A DNA stretch of 64,000 bases from NCBI RefSeq assembly GCF_013177315.1, contig NZ_CP053661.1:930001-994000 (forward strand). Direction: 5' to 3'. Source of the stretch: Thermoleptolyngbya sichuanensis A183 (GTDB lineage Bacteria > Cyanobacteriota > Cyanobacteriia > Elainellales > Elainellaceae). A program made the translations under genes and the position numbers. The notes beneath the pieces were generated by a model that saw nothing but the letters and a program-made list of their open reading frames with translations, was not told the origin of the DNA and did not search any database. Positions 36,631-45,860 of the stretch are shown here, piece after piece (the first letter of the stretch is position 1; the number at the start of each line of letters is the position of its first letter).

Positions 36631-38346
36631 ATGCTGCTTGAACCTGCCCTATCTAATGCCTCAGAACAGCCGGGAGATTCCCTGGTGATTCAGTCCAACG
36701 CAACGACGCTGCACCGCACGGTGCGTCCGGTGGGCGTGTATATGATGCGGGGGCTGGCGCTGCATGAGGGCAGGCTGCTGACGCTAGACGCAGTGCGGGG
36801 GTATCTGGTGGCGATCGCCCCCGACAGCGACAGCACGACGATTCTCAACTCCAAACACACCGAGCAATTTCTGGATGGCAGCGGACTGGCGATCGCCGGA
36901 GACACGCTCTGGTTCACGCGGGAAAACAGGGTCTATCGCTGCCCCCTCACGGATCTGTCCGGCGATACGCTCACTCCAGACGAGTTTGCAACGCTGCCCT
37001 ACCCGGCAGATGGCGTGGCGGTCTACGGCAGTGCGGTTTACGTCACTTGCCAGAAAGCGGGCGCAATTTTGATCTACGACGCAGAAACTCAGCGCGAGAT
37101 TACTCGCTTTGCCGCGCCTGGTGTGGGCATTGAAAATCTCACCTTTCGGGGGGAAGAACTGTGGCTGTGCGATCGCCTGGAGCGCACGGTCTACTGTATG
37201 GATCGGGCAACGGGCGAATTGCGATTCAGCCTGCTGACCCCCTTCGATAGCCCCAGCGGGCTGGCGTTTTATCCCGATCCCGCAACAGGCGACGAGGTGC
37301 TGTATGTCGTCTATTCCTTTGAGGAAGCCTACATTCGAGACGACCCCAATAATCCTGAACTGCCCTATGAGCTAACCTTCCGCGATCGCACCTTTCTCCA
37401 TCCGCTCTATTTCCGCTACGACCCGCAGCAGCACTACACGCTCTCCAACGGGTTTCTGGTAGAAATGATCTACGCAGAGGAGATTTCCCCACTGGATGCG
37501 GTGCAGCTAAACAGTCTAGAGTGGCGGATTGCTCTGCCTGCGGAAACGGCTCGCCAACGGCTGCGACAGGTGGAGCCGATCGGCATCCCGTTTACCGAAG
37601 AACTGCAAGACGGACAGCGGGTTGCAGTGTTCAAGTTTGACCAACTCCGGCCCCACGAAAGCCATATCTTTGGCTGGAAGGCGCTGCTGGAGGTGCGCGG
37701 CATCAAGTACCAGTTCACCTACGACGACGTAGAGAAAATCCCGCCGCTGTCGCTGGAGTTTCAGTCGCGCTATCTGGTCGATGACGACGATTTGGCAATG
37801 GATACGCCCGCGATCCGGGCCGCCGCCCGCGAGTCCATTGGCACAGAAACCAACCTGCTCCGCAAAATTCTGAAAATTCGCAACTACGTCTACGATCGCC
37901 TCTCCTACAGCATCAAGCCCCATATCGACACGCCAGATGTGGCGCTGGAGCGGGGCACGGGGTCTTGTGGGGAGTATGTCGGCATCTTGCTGGCGCTGGC
38001 TCGGCTGAATGGCATTGCCTGCCGCACCGTGGGCCGCTACAAGTGTCCACCCTACGCCGATCGCCAGCGGTATCCCCTGGAGCCGGAGTTTAACCACGTC
38101 TGGATTGAGTTTTACATTCCCGGTTTTGGCTGGCTGCCGATGGAGTCGAATGTGGACGATGTGGTGGACGGCGGCCCCTACCCCACGCGCTTTTTCATGG
38201 GTCTGCCCTGGTTCCATGCCGAAATGGCTAAGGGCATTTCGTTTGAAAACATCAAAACGCCAACCAGCGATGTGGACGTGTCCATTGGAGATTTGGCCAT
38301 CAACCATGTCCGGTTCACGATTTTGGAGGAGCTACCGCCGCTTTAG
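36631..38346 (+). CDS. Transglutaminase-like protease-fold protein with beta-propeller-like N-terminus
   Basis: The 571-residue protein has an N-terminal half (about 30-230) with repeating strands typical of a beta-propeller (GLALHEGRLLTLDAVRGYLV, LAIAGDTLWFTRENRVYRCP, VAVYGSAVYVTCQKAGAILI, LTFRGEELWLCDRLERTVYC). A linker domain follows, then a transglutaminase core at about 405-530 with the triad in order: GTGSCGEYVGILLALARLNG (Cys), FNHVWIEFYIPGFGWLP (His) and MESNVDD (Asp). No signal peptide is evident. In bacteria such cores usually act as peptidases or amidases. The fusion looks intact and expressed. Confidence 0.85.
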   Translation: MLLEPALSNASEQPGDSLVIQSNATTLHRTVRPVGVYMMRGLALHEGRLLTLDAVRGYLVAIAPDSDSTTILNSKHTEQFLDGSGLAIAGDTLWFTRENRVYRCPLTDLSGDTLTPDEFATLPYPADGVAVYGSAVYVTCQKAGAILIYDAETQREITRFAAPGVGIENLTFRGEELWLCDRLERTVYCMDRATGELRFSLLTPFDSPSGLAFYPDPATGDEVLYVVYSFEEAYIRDDPNNPELPYELTFRDRTFLHPLYFRYDPQQHYTLSNGFLVEMIYAEEISPLDAVQLNSLEWRIALPAETARQRLRQVEPIGIPFTEELQDGQRVAVFKFDQLRPHESHIFGWKALLEVRGIKYQFTYDDVEKIPPLSLEFQSRYLVDDDDLAMDTPAIRAAARESIGTETNLLRKILKIRNYVYDRLSYSIKPHIDTPDVALERGTGSCGEYVGILLALARLNGIACRTVGRYKCPPYADRQRYPLEPEFNHVWIEFYIPGFGWLPMESNVDDVVDGGPYPTRFFMGLPWFHAEMAKGISFENIKTPTSDVDVSIGDLAINHVRFTILEELPPL

Positions 38347-38353
38347 CCCCGCC

Positions 38354-40144
38354 TTACCGCTTGCCAAAATAGGTCTTGAACACTTCATGAGCTACGGGCA
38401 GCGCCGCCACGCCGCCGTAGCCGCCGTTTTCGATGACGACGGCGATTGCAATCTGCGGATCGCTCACCGGCCCATAGCCCACGTACATGGCGTTGGGCTT
38501 GCGACCAGGGCCGACTTCCGACGTGCCCGTTTTGCCTGCCGTCAGGGGGATGGAGCCATCGGCCAGGCGGCGAGCCGTGCCCTTTTGCACCGTGGCCACC
38601 AGTCCTTCCTGAATGGCTTTGATGGTTTCGGGTTTGAGGCCGGCTGACACGGGCTGCACGTCGGGGCGGTTGGTTTGGGAAGCGAGGAGATGGGGCTGGA
38701 CGCGCTTGCCGCCGTTGGCGATCGCCGCCGTCATCACCGCCAACTCCAGCGGGGTCGCCTGTACCAGCCCTTGGCCGATTGACATGCTAATCGTGTCGCC
38801 TAGATACCAGGGTTCGTTGTATAGCGCTTCTTTCTCATCGGGCGTGGGCATCATGCCAATGCTGGCCCCCTCCAGACCCAGGTGTGGCGTTTCGATGCCA
38901 ATGCCCAGCGCCTGGCCCCAGCGGGCGATCGCCTCTGGCCCCACCGACATGCCAACGCGAAAGAAAAAGGTGTTGCTGCTGTAGGCCAAGGCATCGCGGA
39001 AGCCGATCGCTCCAAACCCGCGACGGCTGCTTTCCCAAAACTGATGCCCGCCCACGCTGAGAAACGCCGACGTGCCCACCCGCGCCTGGGGCGAAAACTT
39101 GCCCGTCTCCATCCCCGCAGCCGCCGTCACAATCTTGAACGTGCTGCCCGGTGGATATCCCTGGAGGGCCCGATTGAGAAACGGCTGGTCGCCTTTTTGA
39201 AGCTGCTGCCACTCTGCTTCCGTTACGTTGCGGGTAAACATATTGGGGTCAAACGCCGGTGAACTCGCCAACGCCAGCACCTCACCCGTTTTCACATGCA
39301 GCACCACCGCTGCGCCGCGCCGCCCGCCCAGCGCCTTTTCTGCCGTTCGCTGCAATTCCAGATCCAGCGTCAACTGGACGGGTTCGCCGCTAATTGAAGG
39401 CTGTTCGCCCAGCAAGCGAGATTCCTGACCGCGTGCGTCCACTTCTATCAGCCGCCCGCCCCACTTGCCTTCTAGCTGCGCGTTGGCCAGCCGCTCGACC
39501 CCCATCTTGCCCACAATCATGCCGCTGGGATAATCGGGATTGCGGGCCATGTCCTCTTCAGTGGCTTCGCCGATGTAGCCCAGCACATGGGATGCAAGCG
39601 ACCCGTTGGGATACCGGCGGCTTGATCCGGTGAGAATTTCCACCCCTGGCCAGCGGGGCAACTGTTCGGCCACGGCCACAAACGTGGTTGGCGAAAGCTG
39701 ATTGCCAACGCGCACGGGCAGCAGAGAGGTATAGCCCGCCCTTTCCAGGCGACCAAGAATTTCCTTTGGGCTAACGCCAATCATCGGCGACAGGTGAACG
39801 GCAATTTCCTGCCATTCTCTGGGCGAGTGCTGCCGGGGCCAGAGGTAGACATAGCGGGAAATCTGGCTGGTGGCCAGGAGCTTGCCGTGGCGATCGCTCA
39901 CGGTTCCCCGGTCGGCCACTAGGGGAATGCGGCGCACCCGATTTTGCTCTGCCAGTTCCCGATTGTGGGCCCCTTCAAAGATTTGCAGTTCGGACAGGCG
40001 ATAGACAAACGCCCCCATAGCGCCTGTAATCAGCAGCATCAGCACGACAGCGCGATAGACCAGCGGATTTTGCCCACTCGTGGGGTGAACGAGAGACGTG
40101 CGGGCAGGAGATTGGCGATAGAAGGTGTAGGTCTTGCCAGCCAT
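38354..40144 (-). CDS. mrdA: Penicillin-binding protein 2 (peptidoglycan transpeptidase)
   Basis: The 596-residue class B PBP has one N-terminal transmembrane helix (AVVLMLLITGAMGAFVYRL), the dimerisation domain with ADRGTVSDRHGKLLATS and YPNGSLASHVLGYIGEAT, and the transpeptidase domain with active-site STFK near residue 334, SSNTFFF near 385 and KTGTSE near 537. PBP2 builds cylindrical wall with RodA in the elongasome. It is convergent with the transglutaminase-like gene, 7 bases apart. Confidence 0.94.
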   Translation of the reverse strand: MAGKTYTFYRQSPARTSLVHPTSGQNPLVYRAVVLMLLITGAMGAFVYRLSELQIFEGAHNRELAEQNRVRRIPLVADRGTVSDRHGKLLATSQISRYVYLWPRQHSPREWQEIAVHLSPMIGVSPKEILGRLERAGYTSLLPVRVGNQLSPTTFVAVAEQLPRWPGVEILTGSSRRYPNGSLASHVLGYIGEATEEDMARNPDYPSGMIVGKMGVERLANAQLEGKWGGRLIEVDARGQESRLLGEQPSISGEPVQLTLDLELQRTAEKALGGRRGAAVVLHVKTGEVLALASSPAFDPNMFTRNVTEAEWQQLQKGDQPFLNRALQGYPPGSTFKIVTAAAGMETGKFSPQARVGTSAFLSVGGHQFWESSRRGFGAIGFRDALAYSSNTFFFRVGMSVGPEAIARWGQALGIGIETPHLGLEGASIGMMPTPDEKEALYNEPWYLGDTISMSIGQGLVQATPLELAVMTAAIANGGKRVQPHLLASQTNRPDVQPVSAGLKPETIKAIQEGLVATVQKGTARRLADGSIPLTAGKTGTSEVGPGRKPNAMYVGYGPVSDPQIAIAVVIENGGYGGVAALPVAHEVFKTYFGKR

Positions 40145-40401
40145 AAAGCAGCTTGTCTACAGCAGGTTTCACGAACTAGGGCCGCATTCCCACCTTACCG
40201 AACTCCTTCCGCCTGAGGAAAGGGGTAAGGATGAACTGTTCATCGGGCCATAGCGGGTTTGATCAATTTCTGAATTAACCACTAAGGTAGTAATCTTTCT
40301 CGTTTCTACAGGACTTTTACAGGGCCCTCCGTGCAATTTTAGAGAAATTGCCACATTGCTGGCAGGTTGCCCCATTCAGGCTATTTTTAAACATTTCTGA
40401 C

Positions 40402-40491
40402 AGGACTTACGGAGTTGGACAATCTCTCGCGGGTGCAGCCCGCGAGAGATTGTCCGAAGTTCAGAGAAATTATCGCAAGTGCATCAATCCT
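40402..40491 (+). repeat. Dispersed 90-bp palindromic repeat, copy 3
   Basis: Left end AGGACTTACGGAGTTG, right end CAAGTGCATCAATCCT. Inner arms GGACAATCTCTCGCGGG and CCCGCGAGAGATTGTCC pair perfectly over 17 bp. Confidence 0.9.
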
Positions 40492-40607
40492 ATCTGAAAT
40501 TATTTCTTGAAATGTTTGGATGAACAGTTGCATCGGCAACAATGACTAGCGTTCTTGGGGCAATTCGTTGCTCTGTCCTCAAGTATTTTTCTATCCATGT
40601 CATAGGT

Positions 40608-40697
40608 AGAACCTGCGCAGTTGGAGGTTTTCTCGCAGTCCGCATCTACGAGAAGTCCTCCGAAATCCAGAAAACTGATCGCAGGTGTGTAGGTTCT
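40608..40697 (+). repeat. Dispersed 90-bp palindromic repeat, copy 4
   Basis: Left end AGAACCTGCGCAGTTG, right end CAGGTGTGTAGGTTCT. Here the outer end itself has changed on both sides together (AGAACC / GGTTCT instead of AGGACT / AGTCCT). Inner arms GGAGGTTTTCTCG and CGAGAAGTCCTCC. Confidence 0.88.
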
Positions 40698-40808
40698 GAT
40701 GGGGTTGCTTTGAGTTGCGTGGCACTTGAGCGCGTAGGATGCAGTCTAAGTCTATGATGAGGACGGCAAACGAGGACGGCACGCAGCGCAGGAGCAAGTA
40801 GGAAACCC

Positions 40809-41660
40809 ATGCAGAAGCTTTCGGACGATCAGCTTGCGGCAATTAATCGGCTGGTGGTGGACTGTGGCAGGCGATCGCTCGATCTGGCGGCAGGGTCGTT
40901 CAAGGTCTACGAAAAAGGGCTGGATGACTACGTGACCGACGTGGATCGGGCGCTGGATGCTCAGCTTGCGGGCGGGCTGACGGCGTTGTTTCCTGCTGAT
41001 GGGGTGATTTCCGAGGAAAACGCCGCCTCGCGTCGGCAATTCTCGCAGCAAGCTGGCCGCCTGTGGCTGGTCGATCCGCTGGATGGCACAGAAGACTTTA
41101 TCCACGGCAAGCCGCATTATTCCGTCATGGTGGGAGTGCTGGAGCAGGGACGGCCAACAGCGGGCTGGATCTATGCGCCTGTGTTTGATCAACTGTATTT
41201 TGGGGGTGAGGAACTGGGGCTATTTGGGCAGGCGGGCGCAGGGGAGGTGGTTCCGCTCATGCCGACCCAGCCAGAGCTGACGGGCGATCGCCTCCCAGTT
41301 CTAATCGGTACCAAAGATGCCCGTCGATACGGTGAATCCATTCTGCGCCATATTCCCCAGGCTCAGTTTGGCTTTATCGGCAGCTTTGGGCTAAAGGTGC
41401 TGGAGGTGATTCAGGGTCGCGCCGCACTCTATATTTACCTCAACCGCCGGGTCAAACTATGGGATACGGTCGGGCCGCTGGCATTGGCCCGGGCGGCCGG
41501 GCTGGTGTGTTGCGATCTGGACGGCAAACCCATCGGGTTTGATACAGCCGCCCTCGACCCCGACACGCTGACCCATCAGCAGCCGATTCTAGTGGGCTGG
41601 CCACCCTCTTTCGATCCGCTGCTGCCACTGCTGCAACGGGCGATCGCCGACGTGGACTGA
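40809..41660 (+). CDS. CysQ/inositol monophosphatase-family phosphatase
   Basis: The 283-residue protein has the lithium-sensitive phosphatase signatures: DYVTDVDRALDAQL near 38, ADGVISEENAASR near 73, LWLVDPLDGTEDFIHGKPHY near 92 with the metal-binding DPLDGTEDF, and LWDTVGPLALARAAGLVC near 218. Members dephosphorylate 3'-phosphoadenosine 5'-phosphate (CysQ), inositol-1-phosphate or fructose-1,6-bisphosphate. The compact form favours the CysQ-like group, but the substrate cannot be fixed from motifs. Confidence 0.88.
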   Translation: MQKLSDDQLAAINRLVVDCGRRSLDLAAGSFKVYEKGLDDYVTDVDRALDAQLAGGLTALFPADGVISEENAASRRQFSQQAGRLWLVDPLDGTEDFIHGKPHYSVMVGVLEQGRPTAGWIYAPVFDQLYFGGEELGLFGQAGAGEVVPLMPTQPELTGDRLPVLIGTKDARRYGESILRHIPQAQFGFIGSFGLKVLEVIQGRAALYIYLNRRVKLWDTVGPLALARAAGLVCCDLDGKPIGFDTAALDPDTLTHQQPILVGWPPSFDPLLPLLQRAIADVD

Positions 41661-41938
41661 TCGCCATAACAGCGCCATGACAATGCCAGGATAGCGCCAT
41701 GATACGCTAGACTTAACCATCTGGCTCTACTAATGACGTTCACCTGCACTTTTGAAAGGCTTTCAGACTCCGCAGGCGGCTGCTAATTTTGCTAGTCGCC
41801 TGGGTATTCTAACCTTGGCAAGTGGCTCCCCGTGCTTGACTACTATGCGTCTCGCCAGACTGTTTCTCTTCGCGCCAATAACTTTCGCGCAAAACAGCCC
41901 CTGGAGGGACTCTCGACTTCTTATCCAGGGCGTTCTTC

Positions 41939-42622
41939 ATGCAAACCACCGCCTTTAGTGAATTGTTCCCGCTCTTCAGTTCCGCCAGTCCAGAAACCCT
42001 GGAGTGGCTCTTATCGATTGCGGTTGAGCATGAGTATCCCGCTGGCCGCGCCGTGCTAATGGAAGATGCCTGGGGAAATGCGGTCTATTTCGTCGAGTCG
42101 GGTTGGGTAAAAGTGCGCCGTCACTCTGGCGAAGAAGTGGTCACGCTGGCGATTTTGGGGCGCGGTGATTTCTTTGGGGAGATGGCGATTTTGGACGAGT
42201 CTCCTCGCTCGACGGATGTGGTGGCGCTGTCGCCTGTAAAGCTGCTTAGCATTTCCGCCCAGCGCTTTATCCAGACGCTGTTCAAAGATTCGCAACTGCA
42301 TCACAAGATGCTGCAACTGATGGTGCGGCGCTTGCGACAGACCAATTTTCGCTTCCAGATTCAGCACCGCGCTCCGGCGATCAAGCTGGCTAATACGCTG
42401 GTGCTGCTGGGTGAAAACTACGGGAAGTCAACGCCCCACGGCACGGAGATTTTCAACGTGCCGATCAAAGACCTGGCAGATGTTACAGACATCAATCCAG
42501 ATGATGCAGCCAAGATCATGGAAAAACTGGACAGCAAGGGCTGGATCAAGATTGACGCGGCTGGGCAGACCATGCGCCTGCTGAATATGCGTCAACTGGC
42601 TCACCTGGCTGGCAAGATTTAG
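41939..42622 (+). CDS. CRP/FNR-family cyclic-nucleotide-binding transcription regulator
   Basis: The 227-residue protein has a cNMP-binding jelly roll at residues about 10-125 with ILGRGDFFGEMAILDESPRS. The Glu of GEM and Arg of PRS are the residues that hold the cAMP ribose-phosphate in E. coli CRP, so cAMP binding is plausible. A long dimer helix (LMVRRLRQTNFRFQIQHRAP) leads to a winged HTH at about 150-222 (IFNVPIKDLADVTDINPDDA AKIMEKLDS). The recognition region is less typical than CRP's. Regulon unknown. Confidence 0.9.
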   Translation: MQTTAFSELFPLFSSASPETLEWLLSIAVEHEYPAGRAVLMEDAWGNAVYFVESGWVKVRRHSGEEVVTLAILGRGDFFGEMAILDESPRSTDVVALSPVKLLSISAQRFIQTLFKDSQLHHKMLQLMVRRLRQTNFRFQIQHRAPAIKLANTLVLLGENYGKSTPHGTEIFNVPIKDLADVTDINPDDAAKIMEKLDSKGWIKIDAAGQTMRLLNMRQLAHLAGKI

Positions 42623-42703
42623 CGGCGTAGCGATGCTCCGGAGTTAAGTCTCAAGCTCCTCTGCCTTGCGCTGCTGCAATTTCAGACTAATAACTTCGGG
42701 TTT

Positions 42704-42792
42704 AGGACTTACGCAGTTGGAGGATTTCTCGCGGACGCAGCCTGCGAGAAATCCTCCAAGTCCAGAAAACTTATCACAAGTGCGTAAGTCTT
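42704..42792 (+). repeat. Dispersed 90-bp palindromic repeat, copy 5
   Basis: Ends AGGACTTACGCAGTTG and CAAGTGCGTAAGTCTT; inner arms GGAGGATTTCTCGCGGA and CTGCGAGAAATCCTCC. It lies 4 bases beyond the stop of the lipoprotein gene at 42797, between two converging genes. Confidence 0.92.
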
Positions 42793-42796
42793 GAGG

Positions 42797-43429
42797 TTAT
42801 TTCTGGGTTGGGGGTTGGGGGCTGGATTTGCCCTTGGGAGTCACGTAGTATTGCTTGGCCACGTAGTCAAAGAATTCATAGTATTGCGAGAACTGGTCGC
42901 TGGGCGATCGCCCCTGCCAGAAATACACCACGCCCTCTTCCGTCAGCGTCAGTGTCATCAGGCTGACGGTGCTGCCGATTTCTACGCGCAACTGTCCGCG
43001 CAATCCCTGGCGCGTCGTAAAGTTGGGCGCAGCTAGCACGCTCCGCCGCACCTGCTCAGACGAATCCCCCGGCGTAGACGAGATATGGCTCGCCCAGCCA
43101 AGAATTTCCACATCCGGGCTGTAGGGGTTGCGAAATCGCCGCCCATCCTGGCTGTCTGGCAGGGGCGCAGGCATCCAGTTGTCGGGATAGGGAAACTCAA
43201 ACCCGTAGTTGGGGTTCTGATAAATCTTCCAGGTTCGCCGTTCGCTAACCGCTGGCTGAGAACAACTGCTGACCAGTCCGACGCTCAGACTGAGCAACAG
43301 GCTGGCTGCCATTTGACGCGAAGACGACCCAGCCCTGGTTGCAGAAGGCTGAGGGCGATCGCCCCATCCCCGGTTGATGAATCGAGATGTAACGCCATTT
43401 GTAAACTTGTGTAACAATGCTGCCGTCAT
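42797..43429 (-). CDS. Putative lipoprotein with PsbP-like start of mature region
   Basis: I place the start at the ATG at 43429 because GGAAG lies 6 bases before it; the frame is open to another ATG at 43483. The product has a long N-terminus, then a hydrophobic segment MAASLLLSLSVGLVSSCSQP with lipobox VSSC. The mature part begins TWKIYQNPNYGFEFPYPDNW, which recalls the opening of PsbP-fold proteins, then PDVEILGWASHISSTPGD, RGQLRVEIGSTVSLMTLTLT and FSQYYEFFDYVAKQYYV. It could be a distant PsbP-fold lipoprotein or an unrelated thylakoid/periplasmic lipoprotein. Confidence 0.72.
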   Translation of the reverse strand: MTAALLHKFTNGVTSRFINRGWGDRPQPSATRAGSSSRQMAASLLLSLSVGLVSSCSQPAVSERRTWKIYQNPNYGFEFPYPDNWMPAPLPDSQDGRRFRNPYSPDVEILGWASHISSTPGDSSEQVRRSVLAAPNFTTRQGLRGQLRVEIGSTVSLMTLTLTEEGVVYFWQGRSPSDQFSQYYEFFDYVAKQYYVTPKGKSSPQPPTQK

Positions 43430-43481
43430 AGCGGTCTTCCGTCTTGACAGCACTTGAACCAAGCCTCTATTCTTAAACGAC

Positions 43482-43493
43482 ATACCCGGGTAT
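43482..43493. promoter_or_regulatory. Perfect 12-bp palindrome between divergent genes
   Basis: ATACCCGGGTAT lies 16 bases before the ATG of the RHH gene and about 52 bases before the favoured lipoprotein start. Ribbon-helix-helix proteins often bind short palindromes next to their own gene, so this is a candidate autoregulatory operator. Inferred from position only. Confidence 0.4.
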
Positions 43494-43509
43494 CAATCGC
43501 GAAATCAAT

Positions 43510-43893
43510 ATGCAAGACAAGAGTAAACTCACCCTGTATGTTCCACGAGAGCTTCACCGCAAGCTGAAAATCAAAGCAGCGGTAGATGACGAAGCGATGT
43601 CAAGCATTGTGGAACGTGCGATTGTCTTCTACCTGACTCATCCGCACGTCGTCGATGAAGTAGAAGCGTCTCTCGGATCTGTGTCTCATGGGCAGACTCA
43701 TCGAGTATACAACTGTCCTGGGTGTGAGAGTTCCTATGTGATCCGCGAGGGTGAGCTAGTTTCTTTGGCGAGTCACGCTGGAGTCGTGCAGGATGATGGC
43801 GAGTTAGTCGATCGCGTTTCTATGACTCCGTCTCCTGAGCCTGTTGCCGAAGGGTTTGATCGACCGGGTGAAGAGAGTTTGGTTCCTTGCTAG
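43510..43893 (+). CDS. Ribbon-helix-helix domain protein
   Basis: The 127-residue protein starts MQDKSKLTLYVPRELHRKLK and continues IKAAVDDEAMSSIVERAIVF, a CopG/MetJ-like RHH fold: basic strand for DNA contact, then two helices. The C-terminal half has YNCPGCESSYVIREGELVSL, with a CxxC pair that might bind metal or respond to redox, then an acidic disordered tail ending in Cys. It lies 202 bp before ycf46 on the same strand. Targets unknown. Confidence 0.8.
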   Translation: MQDKSKLTLYVPRELHRKLKIKAAVDDEAMSSIVERAIVFYLTHPHVVDEVEASLGSVSHGQTHRVYNCPGCESSYVIREGELVSLASHAGVVQDDGELVDRVSMTPSPEPVAEGFDRPGEESLVPC

Positions 43894-44095
43894 TTGGGTT
43901 GTATTGTCTGACGGGTTCGTAGGCGGTTGAAAATGGGCTTCGAGAGCAGTTTCTGGAAGCTTACAGGTTCGCATTCACTGGGGTCGGGCATCTATCAGGT
44001 CATTCAGGTTACATAGGGGCTGCTGATCTGCGGTTCGGCGATTGCATCACAATCGGTTTGCGGGTGTCCTCCACTGTCCATAGCAGGTTGACGAC

Positions 44096-45697
44096 ATGAG
44101 AGAAGAGCTAAACGTTTTAGTTCAAGCACAGTATCCTCTAATCTATCTCGTGACCTCTGAGGAAGAGCGGGCAGAGCAGACCATCGCGGCGATCGCCCAG
44201 ATGAAGCCCCTGCGAAGAGTCTTTGTCTGGACAGTTACCCACGGCATTGTGGAGTTTGGACAGCCGCGCAACATCACCCAGCACAATACCGTTTCTCCCG
44301 AAGCCGCAATCGAGTGGGTCATTCGCCAGCGAGAGCCAGGGATCTTTGTGTTTAAGGATCTGCACCCCTTCATCGACTCGCCTGCGGTAACCCGGTGGCT
44401 GAGAGATGCGATCGCCAGCTTCAAGGACACTCAGAAAACTATCCTGCTCATGTCCCCTGTTCAAAACATTCCGATTGAGCTGGAGAAAGAGGTCGCTGTT
44501 TTAGACTTCCCGCTCCCCGACATGGCAGAGCTGAACCAAGTCCTGACGCATCAGTTGGATCAGTCCCGCCCTGCTCGACGCATCACCACTGAAACCCGCG
44601 AGAAGCTGCTGAAGGCTGCTCTGGGACTCACACGCGACGAAGCGGAGAAGGTCTATCGCAAGGCCCAAGTTGCCGCTGGCAAGCTGACCGAATCCGAGGT
44701 GGAAGTCGTCCTCTCAGAGAAGAAGCAGCTCATCCGCCGCAACGGCATTCTGGAATATCTCGAAGAAGACAGCACCATTGACTCGGTGGGCGGTCTGGAA
44801 GAACTCAAGTCCTGGTTGCGCCAGCGCTCGAACGCCTTTACGGAGCGAGCGCGAGAGTATGGACTGCCTCAGCCCAAGGGGATGCTGATTTTGGGCGTAC
44901 CTGGTTGCGGTAAGTCGCTGATTGCCAAGACCACTTCTCGCCTGTGGGGACTGCCGCTGCTGCGTCTGGACATGGGTCGCGTTTATGACGGGTCTATGGT
45001 GGGGCGATCGGAGGCCAACCTGCGGAGTGCCCTAAAAACCGCCGAGTCTATCTCTCCCGCCATTCTGTTTATCGACGAGCTAGACAAGTCCTTTGCGGGG
45101 AGCGCGGGGTCTGCCGATTCCGACGGCGGCACCTCCAGCCGTATTTTTGGAACCTTCTTAACCTGGATGCAGGAGAAGACTTCGCCTGTGTTTGTGATGG
45201 CAACGGCCAACCGAGTCGATCGGCTACCGGGTGAGTTTCTTCGCAAGGGTCGCTTTGACGAAATCTTTTTCGTCGATTTGCCCACGGCTGAGGAACGTAA
45301 GGACATCTTCCGCATCCACCTCTCCAAGCGGCGAAACGACATCTCCCGGTTTGACTTGGAGCAGTTGGCCAAGATTTCTGAAACCGAAGCAAGTGTCTCG
45401 ATTACCGACCCCAATACGGGCGCGAGCCGTTCGGTCAACGTTGTGTGTGGATTCTCTGGTGCAGAGATTGAGCAGGCGGTCGTGGCTGCGATGTACGAAG
45501 CCTTTGCTCAAGATCGAGAGTTCACTCAACTGGATATTATTGCTGCCGTCAAATCGACGCTTCCGCTGTCGAAGACGATGGCTGAGCAGGTAGTCGCCCT
45601 GCGGGAATGGGCGAGGCAGCGCGCGCGACCTGCCGCCACTTCTATCGCTGAAGAGCGAAGCCGCGAAGAGGAGTATAAGCGGCTGGAGTGGAGCTAA
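44096..45697 (+). CDS. ycf46: Ycf46-family AAA+ ATPase
   Basis: The 533-residue protein matches plastid/cyanobacterial Ycf46. Its N-terminal domain (MREELNVLVQAQYPLIYLVT, FVFKDLHPFIDSPAVTRWLR) is followed by an AAA+ module with TIDSVGGLEELKSWLRQRSN, Walker A ILGVPGCGKSLIAKTTSRLW near 265, Walker B AILFIDELDKSFAGS and VMATANRVDRLPGEFLRKGR with arginine fingers. Work on a Synechocystis homologue has linked it to inorganic carbon use; the molecular target is unsettled. ycf35 follows 163 bp downstream. Confidence 0.93.
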   Translation: MREELNVLVQAQYPLIYLVTSEEERAEQTIAAIAQMKPLRRVFVWTVTHGIVEFGQPRNITQHNTVSPEAAIEWVIRQREPGIFVFKDLHPFIDSPAVTRWLRDAIASFKDTQKTILLMSPVQNIPIELEKEVAVLDFPLPDMAELNQVLTHQLDQSRPARRITTETREKLLKAALGLTRDEAEKVYRKAQVAAGKLTESEVEVVLSEKKQLIRRNGILEYLEEDSTIDSVGGLEELKSWLRQRSNAFTERAREYGLPQPKGMLILGVPGCGKSLIAKTTSRLWGLPLLRLDMGRVYDGSMVGRSEANLRSALKTAESISPAILFIDELDKSFAGSAGSADSDGGTSSRIFGTFLTWMQEKTSPVFVMATANRVDRLPGEFLRKGRFDEIFFVDLPTAEERKDIFRIHLSKRRNDISRFDLEQLAKISETEASVSITDPNTGASRSVNVVCGFSGAEIEQAVVAAMYEAFAQDREFTQLDIIAAVKSTLPLSKTMAEQVVALREWARQRARPAATSIAEERSREEEYKRLEWS

Positions 45698-45860
45698 ACG
45701 GGCTTTCTCTCCTGCTCCCAACAGGAGGAAAGGCTAGCACATTGCTAGCAGTCTAATCGCTATAGCCGCTTCTGTTTGCCCTCCAAAGGCTGAGCCGGGC
45801 GGTACCTACCTACCAAAAAACGTTGTCTCTCTCAGTTTTCCCTACAGGAGGAAATCCGAA

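Larger units (their letters stand above)
40145..40808. other. Gene-free interval with two palindromic repeats
   Basis: No convincing gene; short open frames here have no family resemblance. It holds copies 3 and 4 of the 90-bp palindromic family. The rest is AT-richer than coding DNA and probably carries the promoters of mrdA and the downstream phosphatase gene. Confidence 0.6.
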
